64,000 nt of DNA, taken from contig NZ_VLLA01000004.1 of the NCBI RefSeq assembly GCF_007830635.1, positions 395,541-459,540 of the forward strand. Direction: 5' to 3'. A program made the translations under genes and the position numbers. This document shows positions 35,712-43,177 of the stretch, piece by piece (the stretch's first letter is position 1; the number at the start of each line of letters is the position of its first letter). Origin of the DNA: Bradyrhizobium huanghuaihaiense (GTDB lineage: Bacteria; Pseudomonadota; Alphaproteobacteria; Rhizobiales; Xanthobacteraceae). Below the pieces are notes generated by a model, which saw only the letters and a program-made list of their open reading frames with translations, was not told where the DNA came from and did not search any database.

Positions 35712-35727
35712 TGTGACTTGAATCACA
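35712..35727. promoter_or_regulatory. CRP/FNR-like box upstream of sRNA copy 1
   Basis: TGTGA-N6-TCACA, a perfect 5-bp inverted repeat. Its centre is 32 bases upstream of the centre of the -10-like TACACT, putting it near -41.5 from the predicted reverse-strand start, the classical class II activator position. Confidence 0.6.
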
Positions 35728-35861
35728 CGAGGGGAATGATGGTGGGGTGGAAGGTGCCGCGCGTTCGCGAGATCGACCTTGTTAGCCGCCGCGATCCCTG
35801 TGGCGGCGCAGTCCTTGGCGCGTATCCTTCGAACACGCCGTACGAACGGTGTTCGGCAAGG

Positions 35862-35892
35862 AGGATGGGTTTCGCTTTGCTCTACCCATCCT
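35862..35892. repeat. Dispersed palindromic hairpin element
   Basis: A 9-bp perfect stem AGGATGGGT/ACCCATCCT around TTCGCTTTGCTCT. I recall near-identical 'GATGGGTTTCGC...ACCCATC' hairpins scattered between genes in Bradyrhizobium and relatives; that is memory, not a search. A decayed version may lie at 35094-35122. The stretch 35492-35959 holds only this element, the sRNA candidate and its box. Confidence 0.6.
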
Positions 35893-35959
35893 ACGAGCTG
35901 AGGCCCGGCTGATATCTCAATCTGAGATCAGTCACGCTTCAAAACGGGGATCCCAAAAC

Positions 35960-36850
35960 TCAAACCTGACCTGCCAATCGATCGATCAGCCATTGAGTTG
36001 CGGGACCCGGCGGCGTTTGCACGCGCCAAATTGCCTGTAACGGATACAGCGCATCCTTCGAGCCCGGTATGTCCAGTTCGATCAGCCGCCCTGCCTCCAG
36101 ATCGCCGCGGACCATGAATTCAGGCATCAGGCCCCAGCCGACGGTGGCCAGCAACAACGCATGCTTCACGCCGAGATCCGCCAGCCGCCACGTCTTCTTG
36201 CTGAAGACACCGAAATCCTGGCCTCGCGTGAGTGGCGAGCGATCGCTCAGAACGAGCTGGATATGGTCTCGCAGATCACCTGGCGAATGCCGCCGCGCGC
36301 GTGCCAGCGGATGCGAAGGCGACCCCACCGGGATCAGCCTGACATGGCCGATCAGCTGTCTCTCCATGTCATCCGGAAGCGGATGCATCGCGCAGTTGAT
36401 CCCCAATCGCGCGGTACCGTCGGCTACGAGCTGGGTCACCGCGCCAAGCGCCTCTGCGTGCAATCGCAACTGAACCGCCGGATATGCAACTTGGATTCCT
36501 TGCAAAGCGTCGACGAGGCGGGCCGTCGGGAGCATCACGTCGGTAACCAGCGAGACTTCGGCTTCCTCGCCCTCGCGCAGGCTCGCAGCCTTCGCGCGCA
36601 TCTTCTCGACGCCTTGAAGGACTGAGCGTGCGTGGGCGAGCAGCGCGCGCCCTGCCTCGGTCAATTCAGGCTTCTTCGTTCCAGAGCGGTCGAAGACAGT
36701 GACACCGAGCTGCTCCTCGAGATTGTCGACCCCGTAAGCGATCGCGGAGGTGGCGCGGCTCAGCCGCCTGCCCGCCGCTGCGAAGCTGCCGCACTCGACC
36801 ACTGTGGCCAGGATCTGCAGCTGATCGACCGTGGGGGTGCCAACTCTCAT
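35960..36850 (-). CDS. LysR-family transcriptional regulator
   Basis: A 296-residue LTTR. The N-terminal winged HTH (residues 8-66) reads LQILATVVECGSFAAAGRRL, then SAIAYGVDNLEEQLGVTVFDR; the rest is the co-inducer-binding domain. It diverges from the pirin-DoxX-SDR-SnoaL genes and probably regulates them through the 94-base spacer, which contains a GAATA-N3-TATTC dyad. LTTRs beside pirin/DoxX genes usually respond to quinones or electrophiles; the ligand here is inference. Confidence 0.9.
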   Translation of the reverse strand: MRVGTPTVDQLQILATVVECGSFAAAGRRLSRATSAIAYGVDNLEEQLGVTVFDRSGTKKPELTEAGRALLAHARSVLQGVEKMRAKAASLREGEEAEVSLVTDVMLPTARLVDALQGIQVAYPAVQLRLHAEALGAVTQLVADGTARLGINCAMHPLPDDMERQLIGHVRLIPVGSPSHPLARARRHSPGDLRDHIQLVLSDRSPLTRGQDFGVFSKKTWRLADLGVKHALLLATVGWGLMPEFMVRGDLEAGRLIELDIPGSKDALYPLQAIWRVQTPPGPATQWLIDRLAGQV

Positions 36851-36862
36851 TTCTATTATCCT

Positions 36863-36875
36863 GAATAGCCTATTC
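36863..36875. promoter_or_regulatory. LysR-type dyad in divergent promoter
   Basis: GAATA-GCC-TATTC lies 13 bases upstream of the LysR start and 70 before the pirin ATG, in an AT-rich island (36851-36900) that contrasts with the GC-rich surroundings. Position and symmetry fit an LTTR recognition site; the usual T-N11-A form can be laid over it. Confidence 0.45.
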
Positions 36876-36944
36876 TATATTATCCGTATTTTCTGAAATG
36901 TGGAAGGCGGGTATCGCTCGGTTGCTGTTCAAACGAGACTGCCC

Positions 36945-37805
36945 ATGAATACCCTCACACGCGCCCGCGAGCGCAAAATCGCGACACTCCATGCCGCCTT
37001 CCATGCCATCGAGGGGGATGGCCTCGAGGTTCGCCGCGCGATCCCGTCGTCTGCCTTTGAAGCCATCGGGCCGTTCATCTTCCTTGATCATTTTGGTCCG
37101 ATCGAGGTGCGACCGGGCGAAGCCAAAGGCGCGTCGGCCCACCCTCACGCCGGTATCGAGACGCTGAGCCTGCTGCTCGAAGGCCGGACGGTTCACAAGG
37201 ACAGCCTCGGCAACACCAGCACAATGGGGCCGGGCGAGGTGCAATGGATGCGCGCCGGACGCGGCGTCATCCACGATGAATCGCCGGCCGAGATCCTGCG
37301 TCGCGAAGGTGGCCATCTGCACGGGGTGCAGTTGTGGATCAACATGCCGAAAGGCGCCAAGCATGCCGAGCCTGCCTATAGGCACGTGAGGGCGCAAGAA
37401 ATTCCGCTACTCCCGCACACGGGGGCAGTTCGCCTGGTTGCAGGGCAGATCGGCGATGTCGCCGGTCCCGTCCGGACCTCCGGCGATCCCTTCCTCGTCC
37501 ACGCCAGCTTGAACGCCGGCGGTACGCTGCACATGGATGTGTCGCATCCTCGTGAGCTTGCCCTCTATGTCATGACCGGCGGGGTTGCAATCGATGGGCA
37601 GGCCATGGAGGCCGGGCAGCTTGCCCGCCTTACATCGGGCGACACGCTTCAGGTCGTAGTGGAGGACAATAGCGAGTTGCTGGTGGTCGGCGGCGATCCG
37701 CTCGACGCTCCCGTCGTACGCCACGGTCCTTTCGTCATGAACACCATTGCCGAGCTTGAACGGGCGGTCCGTGACTATCACGCGGGCCGGATGGGAGAGA
37801 TCTGA
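36945..37805 (+). CDS. Pirin-family protein
   Basis: A 286-residue bicupin of the pirin (YhhW/quercetinase) family. The N-terminal cupin carries the metal site HPHAGIET, with further ligands in VIHDE, and the C-terminal cupin is of the degenerate Pirin_C type. FLDHFGP near residue 44 is a pirin signature. Some pirins are quercetin 2,3-dioxygenases, others redox sensors; activity here is unassigned. ATG 36945 has only a weak ribosome site. First gene of a forward group with DoxX, SDR and SnoaL-like genes. Confidence 0.9.
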   Translation: MNTLTRARERKIATLHAAFHAIEGDGLEVRRAIPSSAFEAIGPFIFLDHFGPIEVRPGEAKGASAHPHAGIETLSLLLEGRTVHKDSLGNTSTMGPGEVQWMRAGRGVIHDESPAEILRREGGHLHGVQLWINMPKGAKHAEPAYRHVRAQEIPLLPHTGAVRLVAGQIGDVAGPVRTSGDPFLVHASLNAGGTLHMDVSHPRELALYVMTGGVAIDGQAMEAGQLARLTSGDTLQVVVEDNSELLVVGGDPLDAPVVRHGPFVMNTIAELERAVRDYHAGRMGEI

Positions 37806-37881
37806 CGTGCCCCATCGCGCCCACCTTCATCGTCGGAAATCCTCATCAATCCCCGTGTCTCAAAACAGAGAGAATTCTTCG

Positions 37882-38286
37882 ATGTCCACGCCTGCCTACC
37901 TTCCTGCGCTGGGTCGCCTGTTGATCGCGTTGATCTTCGTCATGTCTGGCCTGTCAAAGATTGCCGCACCAGCCAACACGATGGCGTACATCCAGTCGGC
38001 CGGTGCGCCATTTGCTCCAGCCGCTTTCGCGATCGCGGTGCTCGTGGAGCTGGGAGGTGGGCTTGCGCTGCTGCTTGGTTTTCAAACCCGCCTTGCGGCC
38101 ACCATGTTGGCAATCTTCACACTGGCGGCCGCTGTGCTGTTCCACAACAACATGGCCGATCAAAACCAGATGATCCATTTCCTGAAGAACATCGCGATCA
38201 CGGGCGGGCTTCTACAAGTGGTCGCCTCCGGCGCTGGTGCGTTCAGCCTGGACAATCGCCGCAAGTCCGTCCCCGTCCCGGCGTGA
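37882..38286 (+). CDS. DoxX-family membrane protein
   Basis: A 134-residue protein with four predicted membrane helices: residues 9-27 (LIALIFVMSGLSKI), about 47-64, 68-88 and 100-118. It is of the DoxX/YqjF type, found with pirin and quinone- or thiol-stress genes. Start ATG 37882 after GAGAGAATTCTTCG. It lies 76 bases after the pirin gene. Exact role unknown; related DoxX proteins are linked to membrane redox homeostasis. Confidence 0.88.
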   Translation: MSTPAYLPALGRLLIALIFVMSGLSKIAAPANTMAYIQSAGAPFAPAAFAIAVLVELGGGLALLLGFQTRLAATMLAIFTLAAAVLFHNNMADQNQMIHFLKNIAITGGLLQVVASGAGAFSLDNRRKSVPVPA

Positions 38287-38323
38287 GCCCATTCGTCCGT
38301 CGTCTCTGTGAGGAGAATGTCTC

Positions 38324-39184
38324 ATGTCTCGTTCAGCTATCCAAAGCAGAGGTTCGGCTGCGGTGACCGGAGCCGGCAGTGGCCTGGGTCGCGACATCGC
38401 ACTGGGTCTTGCGGCGAAGAACTACCGCGTGTTTGGAACGGCCCTTTCCGCGGACGAGGTCGCCGATCTCAAGCAGCCTTCGAACGGTACCGTCAGCCTA
38501 ACAGTCTGCGACATGACGGACGAAGCCGCCGTCAACGGCTGGGCTCGCGAAGTCGAGAGCCGGACAGAAGGGCTCGACCTTCTGATCAACAATGCCGGGA
38601 TCCTGACGCCAGGGCCTCTGGAGGTGCTGTCGCTAGGCGCTATCCATCGCGAATTTGAGGTCAACGTCTACGGAGCCCTGTCGGTCATCAATGCGCTTCT
38701 GCCGGCCTTACGGAAGGCGCGCGGCCGCATCGTTCAGGTCAGCACGTGGACGGCGAGCTTGCCGCTGCCTTTCAACGGACCGTCCGGCGCATCGAAAGCG
38801 GCCATGGAGGCGTTTGCGGCCGTGTACCGCGCAGAACTCAAGCCGTTTGGTATCGATGTGGTGGTCGCCGCAGCCGGCAACATGAAAACGGGCGGGCCGG
38901 CCAAGACCACCGCCGCGCTCAAGCGCATCGCTGACGGCATGACTCCCGAACATAAACGATTGTACGGGCCGACCTTCGGTATGTTTGCGGACAAACTGAA
39001 TAGCATGCAGGAGAGCGGGCTGGAGTCAGTTGCGGCGGCCAGGCGCGTCATTGAGATCGCCGAACAAGTTCCTGCGCCGAGCAAGGCCGGCGTGGGGCCG
39101 GATGCCGAAGACATACTGCGCTTCGTCCGCGAACACTCGGACGCTGAACAGGACGCCCGTCGTCTTCAAATCGTCGGCCTTTAG
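38324..39184 (+). CDS. Short-chain dehydrogenase/reductase-fold protein lacking the catalytic Tyr
   Basis: A 286-residue SDR. The cofactor motif VTGAGSGLG is at about residues 14-22, and NNAGI and the active-site strand RIVQVSTW are present. The YxxxK motif, however, reads SGASK (Ser154 to Lys158) in GPSGASKAAMEAF, so the proton-donor tyrosine is replaced by serine. The remaining fold looks intact, so it may bind NAD(P) without normal oxidoreductase chemistry, or use another acid. Start ATG 38324 follows GAGGAGAATGTCTC. It sits between DoxX and the SnoaL-like gene in the LysR-linked group. Confidence 0.88.
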   Translation: MSRSAIQSRGSAAVTGAGSGLGRDIALGLAAKNYRVFGTALSADEVADLKQPSNGTVSLTVCDMTDEAAVNGWAREVESRTEGLDLLINNAGILTPGPLEVLSLGAIHREFEVNVYGALSVINALLPALRKARGRIVQVSTWTASLPLPFNGPSGASKAAMEAFAAVYRAELKPFGIDVVVAAAGNMKTGGPAKTTAALKRIADGMTPEHKRLYGPTFGMFADKLNSMQESGLESVAAARRVIEIAEQVPAPSKAGVGPDAEDILRFVREHSDAEQDARRLQIVGL

Positions 39185-39250
39185 CAAATTGATCCGCTCG
39201 CTAGAGCGATATCGCAGCCATCCCGAAACATGAAAGAGAGGAGCTTGGCC

Positions 39251-39709
39251 GTGCTCGTTCTTATCGATCCCAAAGATGCCCGCGCCATCAGGAACAAGGA
39301 CAACATTCTCGGAATGTATGATCTGATGATCAATCAGGGAAAACCGGAGGAAGCGGCAGCAAGGTTCATGGCACCAGCCTACGTCCAGCACAATCCGCTC
39401 ATTCCGGATGGCGCAGACTCACTCGGAATCTTCTTCGGTCAAGTTATCAATGGGCGCACCCGAGCGCGGGTCGATGTCCACAAGATCATCGCTGTTGGCG
39501 ATTACGTCTGGTCGCACGTCAATTTCCGCAATTTGTTCAATGACGATCCGCAAGACACCGGCATCGCCGGGGTCGATATCTTCAAGATGGACTCCGACGG
39601 AAAGGCTATCGAGCATTGGGATGCGTTGCAGGTCGTGGGCACTCCAGAAAGCGCAGCCAATTGGTATGCCCCGAATGTACCTGCTGCAAACCCGAACGGG
39701 ATGTTCTGA
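39251..39709 (+). CDS. SnoaL-like / NTF2-fold protein
   Basis: A 152-residue protein of the SnoaL-like polyketide-cyclase family: an N-terminal helix (NILGMYDLMINQGKPEEA), the YVQHNPLIPDG motif common to this branch, and a beta-sheet core ending IEHWDALQVV. I prefer GTG 39251 (preceded by AGAGGAGCTTGGCC) to ATG 39230. These small cone-shaped barrels bind hydrophobic or aromatic ligands and some act as hydrolases or isomerases. It closes the pirin-DoxX-SDR group, 66 bases after the SDR. Confidence 0.85.
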   Translation: MLVLIDPKDARAIRNKDNILGMYDLMINQGKPEEAAARFMAPAYVQHNPLIPDGADSLGIFFGQVINGRTRARVDVHKIIAVGDYVWSHVNFRNLFNDDPQDTGIAGVDIFKMDSDGKAIEHWDALQVVGTPESAANWYAPNVPAANPNGMF

Positions 39710-39887
39710 AGCGACTAACCCGTCATGCGCAGACGAACTCGTACGTCTTCGCGGCCTAAAGTCTCAGCCGGCTCAGGCTGCTGCGACCTGCGTCATATGG
39801 AAGATGCAGAAGGTGTCGCAGGTTCGGCGGATGTGGGGAAAAGCGGTAGCGCTCCCCCGCTACCAATCGCATGTGACCTTGCAGGCG

Positions 39888-39999
39888 AGAAGAAAGCCGC
39901 CGGGCTCTTCACGCTAGCGGCTTCGAGTAGTCCATAGCTGTCGATCGCTCTACAGTCTCGTGCGTACCGCCGTTACCTTGTTTGCGGCCATGCTCGGTC
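39888..39999 (-). ncRNA. Candidate small RNA / leaderless micro-mRNA, copy 2
   Basis: Diverged second copy of the element at 35571-35684, same orientation. It keeps the identical 42-base block (39958-39999), a -10-like TACAAA directly upstream (forward 40000-40005), and a 3' hairpin AAGCCGC/GCGGCTT (39894-39900 with 39917-39923), here followed by a weaker TTTCTTCTC. The ATG at 39991 opens only 13 codons (MAANKVTAVRTRL, stop TAG 39950-39952). Between block and hairpin the copies differ by substitutions and a 1-base indel, which favours an RNA over a protein constraint. Confidence 0.55.
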
Positions 40000-40026
40000 T
40001 TTGTAGGGGGAAATGCTCGATCTTGC

Positions 40027-40042
40027 AGTGACCTGCTTCACA
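40027..40042. promoter_or_regulatory. CRP/FNR-like box upstream of sRNA copy 2
   Basis: AGTGA-N6-TCACA, one mismatch from the perfect repeat in copy 1. The distance to the -10-like box is exactly the same, 32 bases centre to centre, with 21 bases between the elements. Confidence 0.5.
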
Positions 40043-40139
40043 CAATGGGACTGGATCCTCCCGTCGGGCAAAACACCTGTTACCCCGTCAACCCCTGCCC
40101 GCAAAAATATTCCACTTTACCGAAATTCGGATTTGTCGT

Positions 40140-40800
40140 ATGTCTCGCTCATCCCGGCTCACCCTTGAGGGGCGATCATGTGGTCGTCATTTTCGCGAGT
40201 CGGGCTTGCGGTGGACGCGGCAGCGTCGGCACGAGAGGGTGCGGGCAGGGCGGGTAGTCCCTGTGAGCTCGTTACCGCGTGCGGACGAGTGGCGCTGCTA
40301 GGCTTCGTCTCGTCTGTAAGTTTTCGGCTCCGTCGACAGGGCTGGAAATACTGCGTCGAAATGGCGGGCCGTGCGTACGGCAAAACCGTGTGGTCCTGGC
40401 CGTCGTTGCTACGGTCAAGCCTCTTGCGAAGATGCGCGCGAACCCAACCGGGCAGACGGCATCGTCAATTCGCAGGGCGAGGGAGGCCAGAAGGAATTCG
40501 GCTCCCGGGAGAGCACGGCATAAGCCGTCCGACCATCGCGCAGGGAAGGCCGAGTGATTGGCACCACCTGTATGCTGCTGTGCGGTCTCCTTTGCGCTAC
40601 CTTTCGCGCAGCGGACCGCGGGTGCGAGGTCAGCACCCGGTCTTCCCTGCGCCCTCTTGGCTTCGAGGGTGGAGCGATCAAGCAAGACTCGGGTGACATC
40701 AGCCGCGAGAATGCAGAGCTGCGTCTCGCGAGCGCGGCGCAGGTCGCACCAGCGACGATCAAGAGAACGAGAGATGTGAGGGATCTCACACGGGGAACTC
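40140..40800 (-). repeat. Probable dispersed intergenic element, no credible gene
   Basis: About 650 bases with open frames on both strands but no ribosome sites or protein-family resemblance. The text (for example GCGGACCGCGGGTGCGAGG and the reverse-strand peptide EPNSFWPPSPCELT) matches my memory of a repeat that recurs in Bradyrhizobium genomes and is often mis-annotated as hypothetical proteins. Limits are approximate. Together with the sRNA copy it accounts for most of the gene-free interval 39710-40852. Confidence 0.5.
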
Positions 40801-40852
40801 GAGTCCTGCACTAGTCAGGGCTTTGACTCTTTTCGAACCAACGGAGGTTCGC

Positions 40853-41065
40853 ATGAAGCTCTTGATGATCTCTGCCCTGGCCGCGCTGACAGCAGTCGTG
40901 GCCGCGTCGAATATGCCGCGATTGCATCCGTTACCGGTGAATAGCACAACGGGGGCAGGGATGCCTTCGGTGCAAGAGATGCAAAGGCAGGCGCAACAGG
41001 GCGGGCTTCCGGTTCAAGAGTTCGCAGATCGATCTCTTGTGTTTCCAGGGGGAACGCAGCCGTAG
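40853..41065 (+). CDS. Small secreted protein of unknown function
   Basis: A 70-residue protein with a signal peptide (KLLMISALAALTAVVAAS) and a short mature part rich in Pro and Gln (PSVQEMQRQAQQGG...). ATG 40853 has GGAGG nine bases upstream. It stands alone just beyond the dispersed repeat. No family recognised. Confidence 0.6.
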   Translation: MKLLMISALAALTAVVAASNMPRLHPLPVNSTTGAGMPSVQEMQRQAQQGGLPVQEFADRSLVFPGGTQP

Positions 41066-41193
41066 AGACAATCCTGCTGTCGCGCCTCATCCAATCATCG
41101 AGCTGGACGTCCTGGGCGGCTCGCATGTCCTCGAACAGTTCGCCATGCGACTGGTCGGGGCGCGCGTGCCCCGCAATTGATGCACGCTCGGTC

Positions 41194-41427
41194 TCAAGGG
41201 CTCAGGAAAATCGGGTTGATCCCGTTGGGATTGCCGGGCAGCCCCAGGGATGTAAGCTGGTAGACGTCGGCTTGAAGGATAATCAGGAACAGCGCCAACA
41301 CGACGACGATGTAGATCAGCAGTGGCGATGCGCCCTGCGTGTCGGGATCGCGATTTCGCGGCGGCAGCGCGAGAGAGTGCCACAACCGCGAGATGAATTG
41401 CAGATAGGCTCTCGGGTGCAGTTGCAT
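41194..41427 (-). CDS. Small single-pass membrane protein
   Basis: A 77-residue protein with one strong membrane helix (LLIYIVVVLALFLIILQAD) near residues 33-51, a basic N-terminal side and a short C-terminal tail NPNGINPIFLSP. ATG 41427 is favoured; a longer form from 41484 is possible. It diverges from the WD40-cytochrome c gene. Unknown function. Confidence 0.55.
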   Translation of the reverse strand: MQLHPRAYLQFISRLWHSLALPPRNRDPDTQGASPLLIYIVVVLALFLIILQADVYQLTSLGLPGNPNGINPIFLSP

Positions 41428-41572
41428 GTTCGGCCTCGGTCTCTGAGGCGCCGTTGGCGAGACTGCGACCAGGTTGATCGCCATTCAAGGCGCCGCTTGT
41501 CGCACCTGGAACCGGATACGAGCTGCGCTCGTTGAGCTGGATCAAAGGGGGACGTTTTTGCCCAAAAGGCCA

Positions 41573-42865
41573 ATGTCGAGGCGCCTGCGTCTTGCCACCG
41601 TCCTTCTGACGGCATCGCTGCTTCTTCCGCTGCGGCCCACGCAGGCGCAATTGGCGGGGCACGGCGGGCCTGTCCGCGCGATCGCCGTTTCGGTCGATGG
41701 CAAGACCCTCTTGTCGGGCAGCTTCGACACGGCAGCCATCCGGTGGTCCCTCGCTACCGAGACCGCCGAGCAGGTCCTGCGCTTCCATTCGGGTGCGGTG
41801 AACGCGGCAGCCTTCCTCGGAGACGGACGCATGGCGACGGCCGGTGCGGACGGCCAGATTGCGATCTGGAGGCCGGGCCAGCCGCAACCGGACCAGGTTG
41901 TCGAAGGTCATACGGGACCCATTGTCGCGCTCGCCGTCTCTTCCGATAGGTCAAAGCTCGCATCGGCCTCATGGGACAACACGGTGCGGATCTCATCGCT
42001 CTCTGACGGCGGGACGCGCGTGCTGCATGGCCACTCACAAGGTGTGAACGGCGTGGCCTTTGCTCCCGATGGACAATCGCTGGTGAGCGTTGGCTACGAC
42101 CTGACGGTGCGGATCTGGCCGCTGCCGGACGGCAGCCCCGAGACCATCATGATGCCGGCACCGCTGAACGTCGTTGCCATCTCGCCTGATGGCGAAATCA
42201 TCACCGGCGCGGCAGACGGCAAGCTGCGCATGATGACCGCCGGTGGCAGGCAGACCGGCGAGGTCGTGGTCGCCGCCAAGCCGATCGTCGCCCTGGCGAT
42301 CTCGCAAGACGGTGTTTTGATCGCCGCAGGGGCAATCGACGGCACAGTCGCGATCGTCGATCGCAAGGCGAGGAGCGTGATGCGCACGCTCGCCGGGCCT
42401 GGCGCGCCGATCTGGTCGGTCGCGTTCTTACCCGATGGCGCGACGCTGCTGACCGGCGGGAGTGACGGCAAGATCAGACGCTGGAATGCGCTGACCGGCG
42501 CGGCGGTCGGGTCGAACGTGCTGGGCACGCCGGCGGATCCGCTCGCGGCCTATGCCGGCGATCACGGCGCCGAAATCTTCAGGGCCTGCGTGGCCTGCCA
42601 TACCTTGTCGGAAACCGAGGTCCAGCGTGCCGGGCCGACGCTTGCGGGACTGTTCGGCCGGAAGATCGCCTCGCTGCCGGGTTATCGCTTCTCCGACGCG
42701 CTCAAGGCCATGGATATCGTCTGGACGCCGGAGACCGTCTCAAAACTGTTCGAGATCGGGCCGAACGCCTACACGCCCGGCACCAAGATGCCGGAGCAGC
42801 ACATCGGCTCGGCCGCGGATCGCCGCGCGCTCACGGATTTTCTGGCGCGTGCGACGTCGAAATAG
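41573..42865 (+). CDS. Periplasmic WD40-repeat / cytochrome c fusion
   Basis: A 430-residue protein. A signal peptide (LATVLLTASLLLPLRPTQAQ) leads into six to seven WD40-type blades (residues about 28-310, with motifs such as LLSGSFDTAAIRWS and LASASWDNTVRI), then a class I cytochrome c: haem site CVACH at 339-343 and axial Met406 in GTKMPEQ. ATG 41573 is adjacent to AAAAGG; TTG 41558 after AAAGGGGG is a real alternative adding five residues. The propeller may dock the haem domain to a partner. Its place next to the formate dehydrogenase locus suggests periplasmic electron transfer, but the partner is unknown. Confidence 0.86.
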   Translation: MSRRLRLATVLLTASLLLPLRPTQAQLAGHGGPVRAIAVSVDGKTLLSGSFDTAAIRWSLATETAEQVLRFHSGAVNAAAFLGDGRMATAGADGQIAIWRPGQPQPDQVVEGHTGPIVALAVSSDRSKLASASWDNTVRISSLSDGGTRVLHGHSQGVNGVAFAPDGQSLVSVGYDLTVRIWPLPDGSPETIMMPAPLNVVAISPDGEIITGAADGKLRMMTAGGRQTGEVVVAAKPIVALAISQDGVLIAAGAIDGTVAIVDRKARSVMRTLAGPGAPIWSVAFLPDGATLLTGGSDGKIRRWNALTGAAVGSNVLGTPADPLAAYAGDHGAEIFRACVACHTLSETEVQRAGPTLAGLFGRKIASLPGYRFSDALKAMDIVWTPETVSKLFEIGPNAYTPGTKMPEQHIGSAADRRALTDFLARATSK

Positions 42866-42879
42866 CTGGCAACAACGCT

Positions 42880-43173
42880 CTAATAGGCCGGCCATTGCTC
42901 CACGGGAATGTTCGTCAGCTCCGGCTTCTCCTGGAGCATGCGAGCGACGTCGATGCTGGGATGCTCCTTGAGCGCCGTCACGACACACTGGTTGACGTAT
43001 TTCCGGCGCGACAGCCACTTGATCTTCTTGCCCTTCGCCTCGGCCTTGCAGGCGACGATCGCCTGTTTGAGCGCGACCTTTTCAGCCCTGGTGAGGGCGG
43101 CGGCCTCGGCGGCCGTGCCGGCGAGAACCGTGATGGCAAGGCACGTCGAAAAACCCATCATGAAACGAGGCAT
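42880..43173 (-). CDS. Small secreted protein, unknown function
   Basis: A 97-residue protein with a signal peptide ending AEAAA and a basic mature domain containing two Cys (QAIVACKAEAKGKKIKWLSR, then NQCVVTALKEH), which could pair. It lies 4 bases after the polyferredoxin gene on the same strand, so it is probably the last gene of that transcript. No named family recognised. Confidence 0.68.
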   Translation of the reverse strand: MPRFMMGFSTCLAITVLAGTAAEAAALTRAEKVALKQAIVACKAEAKGKKIKWLSRRKYVNQCVVTALKEHPSIDVARMLQEKPELTNIPVEQWPAY

Positions 43174-43177
43174 GCGG

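Noticed and set aside
35373..35912. 179-codon forward frame through the DUF2934 end and the sRNA region
   Set aside because: Crosses a terminator hairpin and two repeats, and the repeat copy at 39.9 kb does not keep the frame.
40178..40811. Hypothetical proteins on both strands (172 and 179 codons)
   Set aside because: Part of the dispersed repeat; no ribosome sites, and similar text recurs between genes in related genomes as far as I recall.
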